The position numbers and the translations under genes are program-made. A DNA stretch of 64,000 bases from Heracleum sosnowskyi (taxonomy: Eukaryota > Streptophyta > Magnoliopsida > Apiales > Apiaceae): assembly GCA_030848705.1 (NCBI GenBank), contig CM061236.1, forward strand, positions 140,338,574 to 140,402,573, read 5' to 3'. Every line of letters starts with the position of its first letter. Positions within the stretch are counted from its first letter, which is position 1. This document shows positions 1 to 13,095 of this stretch, one piece after another. Under the pieces are notes generated by a model, which was not told the DNA's origin, did not search any database, and worked only from the letters and a program-made list of their open reading frames with translations.

Positions 1-1785
1 AGAGTGGACAAGGTGGAAGCTACTTTATCTCAGATGCAAAAGGAACAGGAGAAGCAGACACAACTATTGGCCCAGCTAGTGGCAGCTCAAGGACTCCCAG
101 TCATCTCTCTTGATGATAACAAAAAGGGGGAGAAATCTAAGGAGCTAGACATTCAAATCACAAAGGTTATGGTCCCAGCCATTTCCCTGCCAAAGGAGCC
201 ACTAGCTATGGGGGAGTCAGGAAAAGCTAAACTGGTCAGCATTGACCTGATTCAGCAAGCATCTATGAAGCTACAGCTTGCTGAACAAATTAAAGACCAC
301 TGGTCCAGGATAGATGACAGAATCAAGAAGTTAGCTGGTACTACAAAGAGTTCAAATCCATCAACGGATCAAGCTTCTTCTAAAGAGCCATCAACGGATG
401 CCATGGTTTTAGTGTCAACGGAATGGGAGCCACAGACCAATTCTTCATATAAGGTAGAGCCCCTTCTGCATGGAGTCACTCAAGGATCAAGAAAGGAGAA
501 ATGACAAACTTCATGCATTAGGGATGTGGAAAAAGCTACATTGCAAAGAAGCCTATCTCCCAAGTCTCCTGCTAAACCAAAGGGCAAAAATACAGAAAGG
601 ACTTTCTATCCTGCACCTTACCCAGATGAGCACAAGCTTCTTGGTCTACTCATCACAAAAAGTAAGGAAAGCAATAATTATGAGGTAAGGAAGCAAAGGG
701 CAATTGTCTACAGGAATGGACAACAAATCTGTGTTTGGGCTGGTCACCCAAACTTTGCTGAAGCTAAGGCTGAAGAGTCAGAAAGAGCAACAATGCAAGC
801 ACTTGCAGTTGCTCAATCTCTTGATGAAGAAGAAAGACAGCAAGAAGAAAAAGCCAGAGAGGAAAGGAGTGCAAAGAAGAGCACAAGGCAACCAAAGGCA
901 AGAGCTAGGAGAAATATAGCCTTTGAGAATGATGACTCTCAGAGTATTGCATCAGACTCTTCTGTACCAACTGCACCTCCAACAATTCCTGATCCAGCTC
1001 TAGGGGAAAAGTTAGCCTGTGATCCTAAACATCCTGTTAATTTCCATGATCAGCCAATTGAGCCAAAGGAAGAGCCAATTGAGTTTGATGAGGCCAACTT
1101 TCCAAAATTCCTCTTTGAGATGGATCCAAAGAAGAAATCTAAGCAAAGGGCTACCAAGGCTAAGCCAATTCTAGTAAGGAGACCACAAGCTGAAAAACCT
1201 CCTACCAACCCAGAAGACTTCATCTACATTGCTGATATCAGGGAGGAGTCTGACCTACACATCATTCTTGATGACCTAGTTGAAGTGAGAGGAATTGCAG
1301 CTTCTTACAAACTACCAGAGAGATTGGTGTTTGTCTACAAGGGTGGGAGAGAACAGGTTTGGCCTCTACATAGAATTCTGGGAGAAGACTATCAGACACT
1401 GCTTTCTGTGTTCAAATGCCTGAAGAAAGATTTTGGTTTTACCAAAACAGCTAAGTCTGAAGTTGTTTCCAAAATCTGCCAAATCAAAGCTAGCTGGAAC
1501 AAGCCTGGTGCACTTCCCAGAGTATTGAAGGTCCCTCAAACAGGAAAGAAGATTCATCTCCAACCTTTTTGGATGATGGAATTCAGAGACAAGGACAACT
1601 GTAGAAGATTCTTCAGAATAGAAGACCAATTGGAGAAGGCATCCAATGAAACTTTAAGATTAATGCAATCCAAGTTGGGGAATGAAGATGAAGAAGAGAA
1701 GATTTTCTACAGAAGACTTCAAGCTCAGATTGAGGAGAACAATGCAAGAAAAGGGAAGAAAACAAGACCACAGAGGCAAAGATGA
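1..1785 (+). pseudogene. ORF3 (extra ORF 3' of pol) of copia element A, 5' end cut by window
   Basis: A long lysine- and glutamate-rich reading frame starts before the window and runs to the TGA at 1783-1785, broken only by one in-frame TGA at 502-504. It lies just upstream of a polypurine tract and LTR, where SIRE/Maximus-type copia elements carry an additional (env-like or unknown) ORF after RNase H. The N-terminal part is coiled-coil-like. The middle is a charged, low-complexity linker with many EE, KK and PK runs. The last ~190 residues look globular (segment beginning FIYIADIREESDLHI, with WPLHRILGEDY and FWMMEFRDKDN). No RT, INT or protease motif is present. Function unknown. The coding DNA holds the tcaacgga word three times (361, 391, 415), which recurs in the LTR. 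Confidence 0.7.
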
Positions 1786-1962
1786 AAAATCTGCTCAGTC
1801 TAGAGGAGCAACTCTGTGCACTTGTTTTGTAAGATTTTCTACTTTGTATTTTAATTCAATGAAGCTAAATGCAATTTCTACTTTTATCATGTGTAATTTG
1901 ACTGAGTGTTTTTGTTATCATCAAGGCTCTTGATTTATGGCTGTTATTCTATCAGTCATAAA

Positions 1963-1973
1963 TTGGGGGAGAT
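1963..1973 (+). other. Polypurine tract of copia A
   Basis: Purine-rich ttgggggagat directly abuts the TGTTAGG LTR start. This is the expected plus-strand priming site. Element B has the same arrangement (tgggggagatt before its LTR), which supports both calls. Confidence 0.8.
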
Positions 1974-2039
1974 TGTTAGGAATATGTTGTTCTTGATGAT
2001 AATTATAAAAACACTTAGTAGATTTTGTATTTAAGTCAT

Positions 2040-2416
2040 TTTGTAACTGTCAACGGAATGGCATGCTTTGCAGTGTTTCGTTGACAGGAAGCTCATCAAC
2101 GGAATGAGTGTTGTAGCAATTGCACTGTACAATACTTCACAGTTTGATATGCATTTGATGTATGTACTAGATAGGTTTTCTAAGTCATGTTGACTAAGTA
2201 CTAGATAGGCAAAATAGGTTGGTTAATTGTAAATATGTTATGCCTTGTAATTCTGCCTAAGTGAAGACATGTCAACGGTATGAGGATTACTCTATCAACG
2301 AAACAAGGATACACCATCAACGGTATGGAGTTTACTCATCAACGAAACGAGAGAAACACCATCAACGGAATGAAGAATAAAGCTATCAACGAAACACATC
2401 TCCCTGCTATCAACGA
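2040..2416 (+). repeat. Cluster of CAACGG / CAACGAA short repeats in LTR A
   Basis: At least nine copies of a 6-8 bp word occur in about 375 bp: caacggaatg near 2049, 2098 and 2364, caacggtatg near 2271 and 2315, and caacgaa near 2295, 2340, 2387 and 2410. The GG and GAA forms alternate, with irregular spacing of about 20-50 bp. The same word occurs in ORF3 of this element. Confidence 0.8.
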
Positions 2417-2703
2417 ATCATTATTGCTTTTCTGAATAGTTGACAAAGTGATAGTGACAGTTTACTGAACAGATCTAAAGGTGATGTGGAAGTGTACTTT
2501 GCATTGGAAACCATTAAAATGGACATGGGGAATAAGGAAACATCCCAGTTTCCAATTGGGCTCTTGGGAGTGATCATAATAAGCATGAAGACAAAAGCAA
2601 GGATCTCCAAGGACCACTGGACAAAGGGATGAAAAGCAAACTATTGGCGGTTACCTTTAGTGTACTTTAGTGTAGCCAAAAATAGCTTTGTAAACTTGGG
2701 GAA

Positions 2704-2710
2704 TATATAA
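2704..2710 (+). promoter_or_regulatory. TATA box of LTR A
   Basis: TATATAA sits in the distal part of the LTR, in gaatatataaccaag, about 310 bp before the LTR end. This fits a U3/R core promoter. No transcript start was seen directly. Confidence 0.5.
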
Positions 2711-3019
2711 CCAAGTGTAGCAGTTAAGATATAGTAAGAGAAGAAAAACAAATAGTTTGTATTAGCTATCTTTGAGAGCATTCTTCTCTACAACTCTGTA
2801 ACTGAGCAGCTGTGTACTTTTGTATCACAGATTATTTCCGCAATAAAAACACTTCAGTTGGATCATCAAACAATCCAACTGAATTATTTATATCTTGTGT
2901 TTTTATTTATTCAGTTCAGTTTTATTTTATAAAGTGTTTTAAGTTTAAGAAAATATCAAGAATTGTATTCAACCCCCCCCCCCCCTTCTACAATTCTGTT
3001 AGGTCATTTGGGATTAACA

Positions 3020-3560
3020 GCAACCCTAATACAAAATCCATACTAAGGTCCTCCCAGGGAACATGAGGAACTGGAAAAAGAGTGTATAAACTCGTATTTT
3101 GTTTCTTACCCTTGGCCGTATGACAAGTACGGCACGCTGCAAATATACGAGCGACATCCCTCTTCAAGCTAGGCCAATAAAACCTATCCTCAACAATAAC
3201 AATGGTCTTATCTCGACCAAAATGTTCCGTTAGCCCCAGGCATGTAACTCTCTCATGAGATGATCCTTCAAAGACGTACAAGGGATACACAAACGGATAC
3301 CTCAAAACAAGTACCCGTCATGAATACAATACTTTCTCGAAGGTGGGAAACTAGAATCCTGGAAACTAGCATATATCTCTCCAAAATCTCGACATGTGGG
3401 GTAATCCTAGATCATATATGCAAATCCTACTACCTTGTGTACAAGGAGAACGGATACCCTACTAAGTACATCAACGATTTTGAAGTTTTGTCCTTTGACG
3501 AAAATTGGTTTCAAAAAGTATAGATTCCCCTGTACGATTATACGAGGAATCAAGGTAAAC
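3020..3560 (-). pseudogene. Decayed Ty3/gypsy pol fragment (RNase H end to integrase core)
   Basis: On the minus strand from about 3523 the order is the RNase H tail (VDVLSR, VVGF), a linker (IYASFQDSSFPPSRKYC, 3310-3395), the H2C2 zinc-binding integrase segment (EHFGRDKTI, FYWPSLKRDV, CRTCHTAKG) and the integrase start (PWEDLSMDFVLGL). A stop near 3300 and at least one frameshift near 3230 break it. The frame stops exactly where LTR A ends, so copia A inserted into this integrase. The rest of the gypsy element must lie left of the window or be lost. Confidence 0.8.
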
Positions 3561-4732
3561 CCAACTTTGTGAGACAACCAATGAATGCATAAAATCCTGC
3601 AAGGCAATTCTTACAGTCTAAGTAGTTAAGATATGGTAAGTCGAGCAATGAATCACTAATACAAACACTGGTTGAATTCATGTAACATGGTGAAATGAGA
3701 GAAGAAAGTTGAAGGCATGTTACATGTCCAGTGTGGTTAATTACTGCAGCCAACACCTTTTCAGTTACAACAATCTTTTTTTTTTTTCTTCCCTGAATGA
3801 AGAAGAGCATGCCTGCATGCACTAGTAACACCTTTTAGTGTAAGTTTGTTCATAATTGTTGGTTTCCTATATTGTTACTCCCAATCAAACCAAATATTCA
3901 CATGCACTATGATATCTAAACTACATCCATTGATACACTTCAAAATGTTTATTTTTCGAATTGTTTTATCGTAATGAATAAATATCTACCATGAATTGGT
4001 TCGATCAAGTTACAACTTAAATGCTTAATGAAACAAGCTCCCAGTGTCTTAATTTTTACCTTTAACAATAAAATGACATTATTTTTATGTTTAATTATGA
4101 TCTTATTCGAATTTATTTTAGAAAAATGTACAAGATTTGGTAAAAGAAATTCAAATACAGAACATGGATCGGCCCCCAAACAAGTTGATAAGTAACTTTG
4201 AATGTGTATAAGATTATAATATTATTTACTTTCCTTATATATCATATCTATACAAATATTAAATATTTGTTTTTATACATATAAACACGTGTCATATTCA
4301 CATTGGATCTCATTGTATTGCCTCACGTAAATTCCCTGATCAGGAACTCTATTCTCTAAAATATATTATATTCACAAGCTATGGACATCCGCAAACAATG
4401 ACTTTAATGGCCAAAAATGTTATACAGCTACAAAGGCTGCATCTTGTTAGCATCGTTCAAAAATGACATAAGCCATGTCACACATGAATCTTAATCACTA
4501 TTCACAAAAAGCGCAATGGGTCTCGTCAAATCCTTGAACTCTTACATCAAAACTCCAGTAATTTTACTTACTGGCTGGCTCATCTATACAATATACAGTA
4601 TAACCTCTTTAATAACTGTAGTCTGTTGTACACACATCAGCCGTAGCTGACAGACAAAGTCTGACTGGGTGAAACCAAGTATTAAGATAAAAACAAGACA
4701 ATTAAAACGTGTGTGTATTTCTTGCATCCTCA
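3561..4732. other. Intergenic / 3' flank of the PHD gene, no gene seen
   Basis: AT-rich sequence with a poly-T run (3777-3787) and only short spurious ORFs. The last few hundred bases are presumably the 3' UTR and terminator region of the minus-strand PHD gene. The phrase cagtataacctctttaataa near 4597 resembles a pogo/Emigrant-type MITE end, but no partner end was found. Confidence 0.5.
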
Positions 4733-7700
4733 TCAGTCATCAGGGTCATCCGAATCCAGTTTACGCTTACTAGCAACTAGCCGAGGCTTCAACTGCAACA
4801 CAAAATTAGAAGAATCAGTTTCATATTAAGTCAACAATGTGCAGAAAGGCCACATATTCTAGAGAAAATGTCACTGTGAAAGCATAAATATTTCTGTATA
4901 TTTGCCATCTATAATCGCCAATAAATGCTTATGTTAGGATAAAAGGAAGAACAGCTGATCTCTAGATGCACTTAGCTTATGCTGATCTTTACAAAATAAA
5001 ATGGAAAGACATACCATCTCTAAATACTTCAAATCTTTGAGAACTCGATCTGTTTCCACCTCCTGAAATGGACAGCGGACTGATTAATTAACAGAAGACA
5101 AAGATTTGCAGGAATAGTGGGCTATCAATCAATTATATTCAATTAAACAACGACAAATGTTTAAGAATTTGAAAGTAAACCAAAAATCATATACAACCCC
5201 AAGAAAGAGGGGAACATAATTTCGAACATTAAAGGAAGAAGAAAATAATGACGTATAATCAAACATAGTCGAGCTTCTTATCAAATCATATATATGGCGA
5301 TGTAATCATAGCAAATGAAATTGGAAAGTAATGAAACAAAAAATTGTGAAGAAACTTGAGAAAGAAAAAAAGGTGCAAGAGTGAAAAAAAAAATAGAGAG
5401 ATGAAATCATGCAAATATTCTATATAATGAGGCGAGGACTGTGAAGAAAATCAGTAGAAGTAGAGATGAGCCCAAATTTGTGGGATTGAGCTTTAACTTT
5501 ATTATGTATGAATGGAATTAAGGGAGGAATGAAATTATTAATATTTACCCCGCAAAATAATACATATTTCATCCCATTCCTACCTAATTTCATTCCTTCC
5601 AACCAAATAAAACAAAAGAGTACGGCCAGAATGCACTCCGAAACCCTTTACAGGGTTTTCTAGTGGCAGTCCACCCTAGAAATAGAATTTTAATGTAGGC
5701 CCAGGTCCTCGCAGAAGTTTAGTCCAGTTTATCCTCTGAAATATATTCTCTTGTAACTGTAAAAACCCTAAGATTGGGATAAATAGATATATGTGCAGAC
5801 TGTGGAGTGTGGCTCGACTGAACTATATTTTAATCTTTTCCTTGTTTGATTGGGCTTCTAATCTAATTGATCCCATCATCTTCTTAACATTACTTTTAAG
5901 ATATCCAAAGCATCAATCATTTTTTCAATGCTTCAACTACTGAAATAAGAAGCTATGCAAGCAAAGGAAGTTCAGACCTCTTTTTCATATAAACATTTTT
6001 TTTTAAGGTTGGTGCAAGTTAAAACAAGGACAACCCTGTAATAACTAGAGTAATTCATCTCTGTAGACATTCTGCACCATATATTGAAAACCCTCCATTG
6101 CAATGGACTTGCTAAAAATTAAAAAATCTAATAAATTTTGTTTCTACAGGGACCCAATGACACCCGTAGAATGACTCTAATGTATTATTTTATGGTGCAT
6201 AAGTATTTAAATATTGTTTACTCTGAAACATGACATGCCACGAGTAACATAATTACAGATCACAATAGATAAATAAGTTTAATGAATCTACTTAATTTTT
6301 TTATGCAGGAACACCAATTATTACCTGTGGCACGGCACAATCAGCATGAGCTGGATCCCATTGGACAGAGTGAAAACACTCCCACTTCCTACTTTGAACT
6401 TCAAAAAGAGGTGCCCTGTCATGTAACAGATATTAGCTTCCTGAGGCATCGTATATGATTCTAGAATTATTCTAGAGGCTGAAACCACATTAATGCAATT
6501 CCTCCATATTCTTCCTCTCGTTCACTTCAAAATTGAAATATATTTCCTAAAGATTATTATTCTGGAAGAACTTATTGTGAACCTCTTTCAGATAGATGAA
6601 CAGTTTGCCCTAATCATATATTAAAAAGATTCTATAGGACAGAAAGTCTAAAGAGCTCAGTCTACAGATACTTCAATACTTAACTTGCATCTGGTTTAAG
6701 AAATACAATAGGTATGACAGTGTGCTATTATATAAAAGTTAAGACACCCTTCTCTGTTTCAATTCCTATGCTTGAATTTGTTCCCATACTACTATTAAGT
6801 AAAAGAATATACAAAAGGTTGAGATAAGTTTGAAAGACAAGGTAAAAAGCTTTGTAGATTTATGGTGAAGTGCAGTGGTGCAGAGTACTATAGCAGGCTA
6901 AATGTTTAGTCAGCCTATCAAAATTTTAAGTAATATTTGCTCCGCAGTTTTGATTTACATTGTTTATTTTCCAACCAATTGTTAATAAACAGTGCTTTAG
7001 CTACCAAAATGTACAGGCTATTCCCAATCTTTTTACACTAAAAGTCGGATAGCCAATCTGGCCAGTCTGGTCGTCTATCTTATAGTAATTATTAATTATG
7101 ACAGTATTAGTTATCTGAAAGAAACAGTACTTAGCAATCTAAGAAATTATAGGGAAAAAAAAGAATTATTTCCACCTGCAATGATACCTTTATGTATAAC
7201 AGAAATGATCATGATAAACACACAGATCTTATGGAATGAAACAATAAAAAGATAAGCTTGGAACTCAAAAAAAAAAAATCAATAAGCTTGAGTGAATTAA
7301 CAGCATGATTCCACTATGCAAAAAGACCAACAACAGAGATAAATCCTATGGATCGCTTCAATCAGCTTCTCAAATATGTAGGGGGGTTACATTACTTGAA
7401 TAAAAAAACAAAAAACTAACTGATCTTGAAAAGTAAGACATCTAAACATAGTACCCTAGACTGCTCCTTATATAATAAATCATATTTTAACCAAATATTA
7501 ATACTTTCCTAAATTCCCACAATTGCTCAAAATCAAAGATTATCTTATAACATCCCGATAATAAAAGTATTTTTATTGATTTTTGTTCGTGTTCCAGATC
7601 AAGACACTTCATAACTAGCGCGTAGAGAGACCAGTATAACATTTTAATTTATTTCCAATCCTGATTTAGCTGGAATTTAAAGTATACAGACCAAAACCAA

Positions 7701-9844
7701 TAATTTTGCCTTACAAAACTTGCCTTCCACTGTGGGCAGTTTAGTTGGTTATTTTATATACTTTGTTGGTGATGTCAGTTCAATTTATGTGAAAGAGAAA
7801 AATACTTAGCTATCTTATGTATTATAGCAGTAAGAATCCATGCCCATCATGTGTACTGTGTACTGTTATGATATTTCTATGTTTAAAAGAAAAATGCTAA
7901 ATATTACGTAATAAGACCAATTTATCACATAAAATATATCTCAGTCTTTGCATAATGACATGTAATGCAGAGAAAATGACTTATGGTACATTACAAATTG
8001 GCAAAGAGAAGAGGTTGTATACCTGCGCCACTTTCCACAAACAGTTCCATCAACACCCTCCCCAATACCAGAAATGATAGTTTGGCATTGAAGCCAATTA
8101 CTTATGGAACCGGGTTTAGAAGGCTTCCTTGAATTTCCTTCCTAACAAATGTAAAACAGGGGTTATCTTTATTATTGCTATCTAAGCTGCAAAAATTGAA
8201 CAAAGTCATCTATACTGTACCCAAAAATTGCTTACCTGAAAGCCATCAGTAGGACTCATTTCAAGCAATTCATTAAAATAATCATCCTCACTGCGACAAA
8301 GTAACATTGGAGAGATTTTTAATTAGCAAAATGACAAAAGAAAGATATGCACAGGTAATTATAATGCTTGCATGATGTGCATAAAGTAAATTGAGGATAC
8401 AGCAATCTTGCTTGTGAATGTAAATGGAATGAAGATTTCAACAGTAGCACATCTTCAGGTAAATATGTAGTTTATAGGAATGAATTTTATGTGCAAAGAG
8501 GACATAAGGCAAGTTTGAAGTGGTTAAACATGTACTAGCAGGCAGCAGCAGAAGGACAGTAGGGATAGCAGGAGAATTCTTTAGGCTGAACTATAATAGA
8601 TATCAAGTCTCCGAACAGTAATTTGAAATCGTTCAAGGACTTGAATATAGGTGCATATACTACACTATCTAGCTACAGTTTTTATTCAGAGTAGATGATG
8701 CAACAGATATATGACAATACTAATGTCTCGTGTATATAAGAACATGTAATTACTACTTGTCAAAATTTGCAAGATAATTTAACTGTTTCGCAAGTCAAAA
8801 TTCACAAAACATCCTAAACTGAATAGAGTTTAAAGCTACTGATTGGACATACTTGGTGAGTGGACCAAACCAATTAGGAACCTCTGCTTGAAATTCCAGG
8901 CCGATTCGTACACTAGGGGTGTAAGGTTTACCGTCTTCCAACATAGCTGCTATAGGGCCCAAGGCACCTCTGGAAATTGCAGTTCTACCTTTTCCCACCT
9001 CACTGTTATAACTCGGTGATCCTTTGGCAGTCAACTCGGGTATCTTATGCTTCTTTTTTTTACAACAATGACACAACCACTCGTTCCGAGGTAACTTTCT
9101 CCGTCGGGGGTAACAGCAACGGATATGATATGCCTCTTCGCATTGGTCACAAATCAGCATCTTTAGTGTTATTTCTGGCTGATCACAAACTTTGCATGGC
9201 CGCATACAACTGCACTCGCTATTAGAACCCGGAACTTTAGGAGAAACGCTAGTCCCAATACAATTAACTCCTCTATGTAGCCCCAAGATTCTAATAACAA
9301 GATTGCGTATATCCTTTCCAGATAAATTGTCACATAAGGATTTATTAATAAATGCTTCATATGACGAGCACTCGCCAGTGTCATCCCCTTCAGTCTTAAT
9401 GGTAGGTGCAAAGAGATCCATATCTGATTTTGATGAGGAACTGCTCTCATTTACAAGGCAGTCATCTACGTTTCTGACCATGGCACATGTTAAGTCTACT
9501 ACCAAACCAAGCACTTTACCGGCATAACATCCACTAGATTTTAACCCTCTTGCGCATTTGAAGGGAAAAAGTACAGGATTTTTGGCAGCTTCGACATCAA
9601 CATCATCTGCATTATTGATAGTCAACGAAGGTGCTTCAGAGCTGATGACCAAAAGAGATCTACTACTTCGACCTGCTCTCGCGGATGTTTGGCCAGGGAA
9701 TTCAGTATCAGCATCTCTTGGATATTTCCTTCGCTGGAACGAACTAGTTGGTGTAGAATTCTTGTACATATTACCCACGATTGAATGTTGGGAAGTACTA
9801 GCGAAATTTATTGAGCACGTGTTATATTCATTTTTCCTCTCCAT
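4733..9844 (-). CDS. PHD-finger protein, six exons, 454 aa
   Basis: Exons (minus): 9844-8853, 8290-8236, 8141-8023, 6415-6325, 5062-5015, 4792-4733. All junctions are GT-AG and phases join without a stop to give 454 aa. Residues about 217-261 form a PHD finger: CKVC, then CDQC, H at YHIRC, then the final CHCC, i.e. Cys4-His-Cys3. This fold binds histone H3 tails, so a nuclear chromatin-reader role is likely. The N-terminus is basic and Ser-rich and the linker holds KKKKHK. The C-terminal half (WLQCQTIISGIGEGVDGT, CGKWRRAPLFEVQ, WDPAHADCAVPQ, then a charged helix ending KRKLDSDD) is a conserved plant extension that I recall from At1g77250-like PHD proteins; it was not searched. The ATG at 9844 opens the long first exon. 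A 5' UTR intron or upstream coding exon is possible. Confidence 0.88.
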
Positions 9845-12800
9845 ACCTGGAAAGGCTTGAAGAACTCCTTTGTGGTCACGCTTAGTTTTATATCACTCAA
9901 ATCTGTACTCCACCACTGATAGATATAACAAGTCAGCAACTTCAATGGAACTAGAAAAAAAACGTCTTTCAAAATAACTAACGCATAACAACGCATCCGA
10001 TTAAACTTCCTTTACACTCGGATCAAAAGAACATAGAAATTAAGCTTTAGACATTCCACTCATTGACTTATTGATGCTATCTAATCACCTTCCAAGTGCA
10101 ACCGAATAGTCAAAAGACGATCATCGTATGAAGATCCAGCTCTAAGAAACAGCCCCTAACTTGCCCTATATTACCTTTAAATGGAAAATATTATATTATC
10201 ACTAAATCCAAAAAGAATCCACTATCCAGTGATCATCAATCTCTTCACACATCAACAACTCATGAAATCTTGATGTTCGTGTTGATTTCCACACGAGTCG
10301 AATTCAATGTGTAAAGCTACCTTATACTAATAACCTAATACATAGACTAATTATTAGTTTTTGGGAAGGGGGTATTCGATTCAGATTTTAATTGAATATT
10401 AATAATATATGCTTATTATATAGATTTTTTTAATACCGTGCAAAGTTAAGCAGGTTTAATTAGTTTAATGTTTCAGTACTTCTTTACACTTATACGGATA
10501 TTAATTGACTGTAAGTGATCTCTGGATTCCGCTGATTTATATATATTCCTTGCATCGACCCAATTAAATGTTGCAAGCCCAATAAAGTTATTACTTTAAT
10601 CTTTTACGCTCTTGTAGTACTTGTGCAAATAGTAGCAATTCAGCACATGATGATGTGTGGCAGTACTAAGAAATAAGAATATGTCTCAAGTTAGATTCCA
10701 ACCAGACTAGTATATCAACAAACAAAGAAAATCTCAAAATAAGAAATACAAGTATATGTAGGAAAAAATATAAGAATAAAAACACAGTAAAATCACGCTA
10801 CGACTTATCCAATTTAATAACATGTATTTCATACAATTATAATGAACTACTACATATAGACGAATAAGAAAACTTCATATCATAATTTGGTACAATACTA
10901 TAGAAAATTGAAGAATTAGGAGATACCTTTAAAAGAGAAGCTACATAAGATCAAGGACGGAACTATTTTGCAATATAAAGAGGAATATGCTAGAATTTAG
11001 ATCGTAGATACAATTTATGATGTAGAAAAAGATCAACAGAAGGGTTTAAATTATATCTTCAAATTTAGAAAATATCTATCAATTCATGATATTCGCTCCT
11101 GATTTATAATGAGCATTACAAGGGTTTTTATAGAAATCCTATTGCTTGAAGGCCGAGCGAATTCCTAATCAAAATAGACCTAATTCTCATATATAATGAT
11201 AACTTTGTAATGTAACAACTTCTATTACCCCACACCTAAAGTATTCCTAATCATCTACTTGTCTAATATAACTATAACACCTAATCAATTACAATTATTG
11301 AGACTCTAAAATTAATCCTTCAATAATATTTAATATATATATTACAAATTAATTTATTGATTCCTTGTCTACATCAAAACATATAGCAACAGAACTCCTT
11401 GTTCTAATTTATCAAAGTCTCCTTGGTAGATGCTAGATTTGAATTAGGGTTTGATATACATGGAGAGAGAGGGTTATCCAATGATAACCCCTCATATTTT
11501 GTGAACTAAGAACCAACTTAAATTAAACAAAAGATGACAATTCACTAATAATCCTTCAACTTCAAATTCTACATCTTTCGACTTTTTCTTCATCTCTCCA
11601 TTTCACTACACACCAAATTCATTCAATTTTTTATGATTTTGCGCAAATCAAATTGTCCGCACACATATCACCAATTACTAGTGAACCGGTGTTACAATTA
11701 TGGTGGTTTGTGTACAAAATTTTAGTGATTTGTAACATTAAAATTAGTGATTTCAACTCAAATAGTCATTGACGTAGACATTTCTGAAGCAGAGGATGAC
11801 TAGGAGATGCGGTTGGGAGAGAAAAAAGGAATAGAGATAAGTGAATGACCGGTGGAGAGAGGCTTTAGAAATGACCGTGAGGTGGAGGTGGAGGATGATG
11901 AGGCAAACTATGCACAGAGGAGGTCGGTCAGTGGGGGAGTGGGGGAGCGTGGCGCAAAACGGAGGTGGTGGGGAGTGGCGGCGAAGCAATACAAATTTGA
12001 CCGATTTGACTAGAGTATGATGGACTAGAGTATGATCGAGAGGACACCGGTGGTTGAAGATGTTGAAGATTAAGGTGAGGTGGAGAGATGTGGCGGCTGG
12101 AGGTGACAAAAAGTGGAAGAGGAGAGTAGTAGTACGTGGGGTAGACCGGAGAGGGGGTAGAAATTGTGTGGTCGCGGTAAAATGAAATTATAAAAGTTCT
12201 AGTAGGGGTGAGATTAGGTTAGTTCTCGTATTAATTAAGGTTCTCTTTGAGAAGTCTGTGTGCACTTAAATGTATTGTGAACTCATAATCAATCTCACAT
12301 ATCTATTTTAATTTGAAAAACTAACTATGCCATAAAGACATATCATACAGTATACATATACACGCGTATTTAGCACCACCACTACCACTGTCACTCCGAT
12401 GATCACCACCACCTCCATTAATGGCCGCCAATGACCACCATTGATTTCCCCCTTCATCAACTTCGATCTCCACCTTCACAACCTCCAACTTCTTCCCGCC
12501 GATCCCCTCCTTTATAAGCTCCAATATCTAACACCTGATAGTGTCTCCAATCTCTTTATTCATAAATAATGCCTCATTTTTCTCATTCTTCGTGATTATC
12601 TCAATCCCCACAACTCCTACCAACACACTTGTAATCATCACAATGACATCTATGATTGCCATCATTGTTACATATTTATTCAAAGCATTAAATATGTTAA
12701 TTTTTCGTCTCTTATTTGTAAAATATATAATCTGGTGATTATTTTGGTGATTTGTTGATATTTTTGGTATTTATTCAACTATGAACTTAATTTAATGATT

Positions 12801-12860
12801 TGCTAAAGTTGTTTGTTGATTTATTGATTTGGTTCTTACTTCTCATCAGATCATTCTCAT
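9845..12860. other. Intergenic: PHD promoter side and AT-rich DNA, no gene seen
   Basis: Upstream of the PHD start codon the sequence becomes AT-rich and gene-free. 11700-12180 holds GT/GA-rich simple sequence (gtggaggtggaggatgatg) and 12370-12500 the complementary style (accaccacctccatt). Both are low complexity and explain the ORFs there. No tRNA, conserved protein motif or clear repeat terminus was found. Confidence 0.5.
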
Positions 12861-12861
12861 T

Positions 12862-13095
12862 GGAGTAAGCCTCTGTTGTATCCTGCAACATTCACCATCC
12901 CTAAGTAACCAGCACATCTAAAACCTTAAGGTTCATTTAAGTAAGTCTCTATTGTATCCTACAACATTCACCTAAGTAACAAGCACATCTTGAAGGAGCT
13001 TCAACACTCCCCTCAATCGTACAATTGACCACAACATTCACTATTGTTAAGTAACCGGCACATCTAAAACGTTGACGTAGAAGAGCTTCAACACT
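12862..13095. repeat. Degenerate tandem repeat around tgtatcctgcaacattcacc
   Basis: The phrase 'gtatcctRcaacattcacc...taagtaacNRgcacatct' occurs near 12880, 12952 and, more diverged, 13032. The related 'gaagagcttcaacactNccc' occurs near 12990 and 13080. Downstream, cctccgataccatgttt (about 13215) contains a minus-strand initiator-Met primer-binding word. This may therefore be the eroded end of another LTR element. Confidence 0.45.

Larger units (their letters stand above)
1974..3019 (+). mobile_element. 3' LTR of copia element A
   Basis: The repeat starts TGTTAGG after the polypurine tract and is inferred to end at ...GGGATTAACA, giving TGTTA/TAACA termini. Just beyond this end the gypsy reading frame resumes in minus-strand sense (MDFVLGL). 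Inside are a TATA box (2704-2710), a cluster of CAACGG/CAACGAA words (2040-2416) and a C13 tract near the 3' end (2973-2985), followed by TTCTACAATTC. The partner LTR is outside the window, so the right boundary rests on the terminal repeat and the gypsy junction. Confidence 0.75.

Noticed and set aside
3550..4179. Minus-strand ORFs of 76-93 aa
   Set aside because: AT-rich chance ORFs with no recognisable domain and no codon pattern.
5420..5602. Possible MITE around ggaatggaatt / cattccattc in PHD intron 4
   Set aside because: Inverted similarity is short and degenerate and no target duplication could be placed.
8977..9527. Plus-strand ORFs opposite the PHD gene
   Set aside because: Shadows of the first PHD exon on the other strand; no motif and no independent start signal.
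11753..12109. 118-aa minus-strand ORF rich in His, Pro and Leu
   Set aside because: Low-complexity complement of gtggagg-rich DNA; no conserved motif or splice context.
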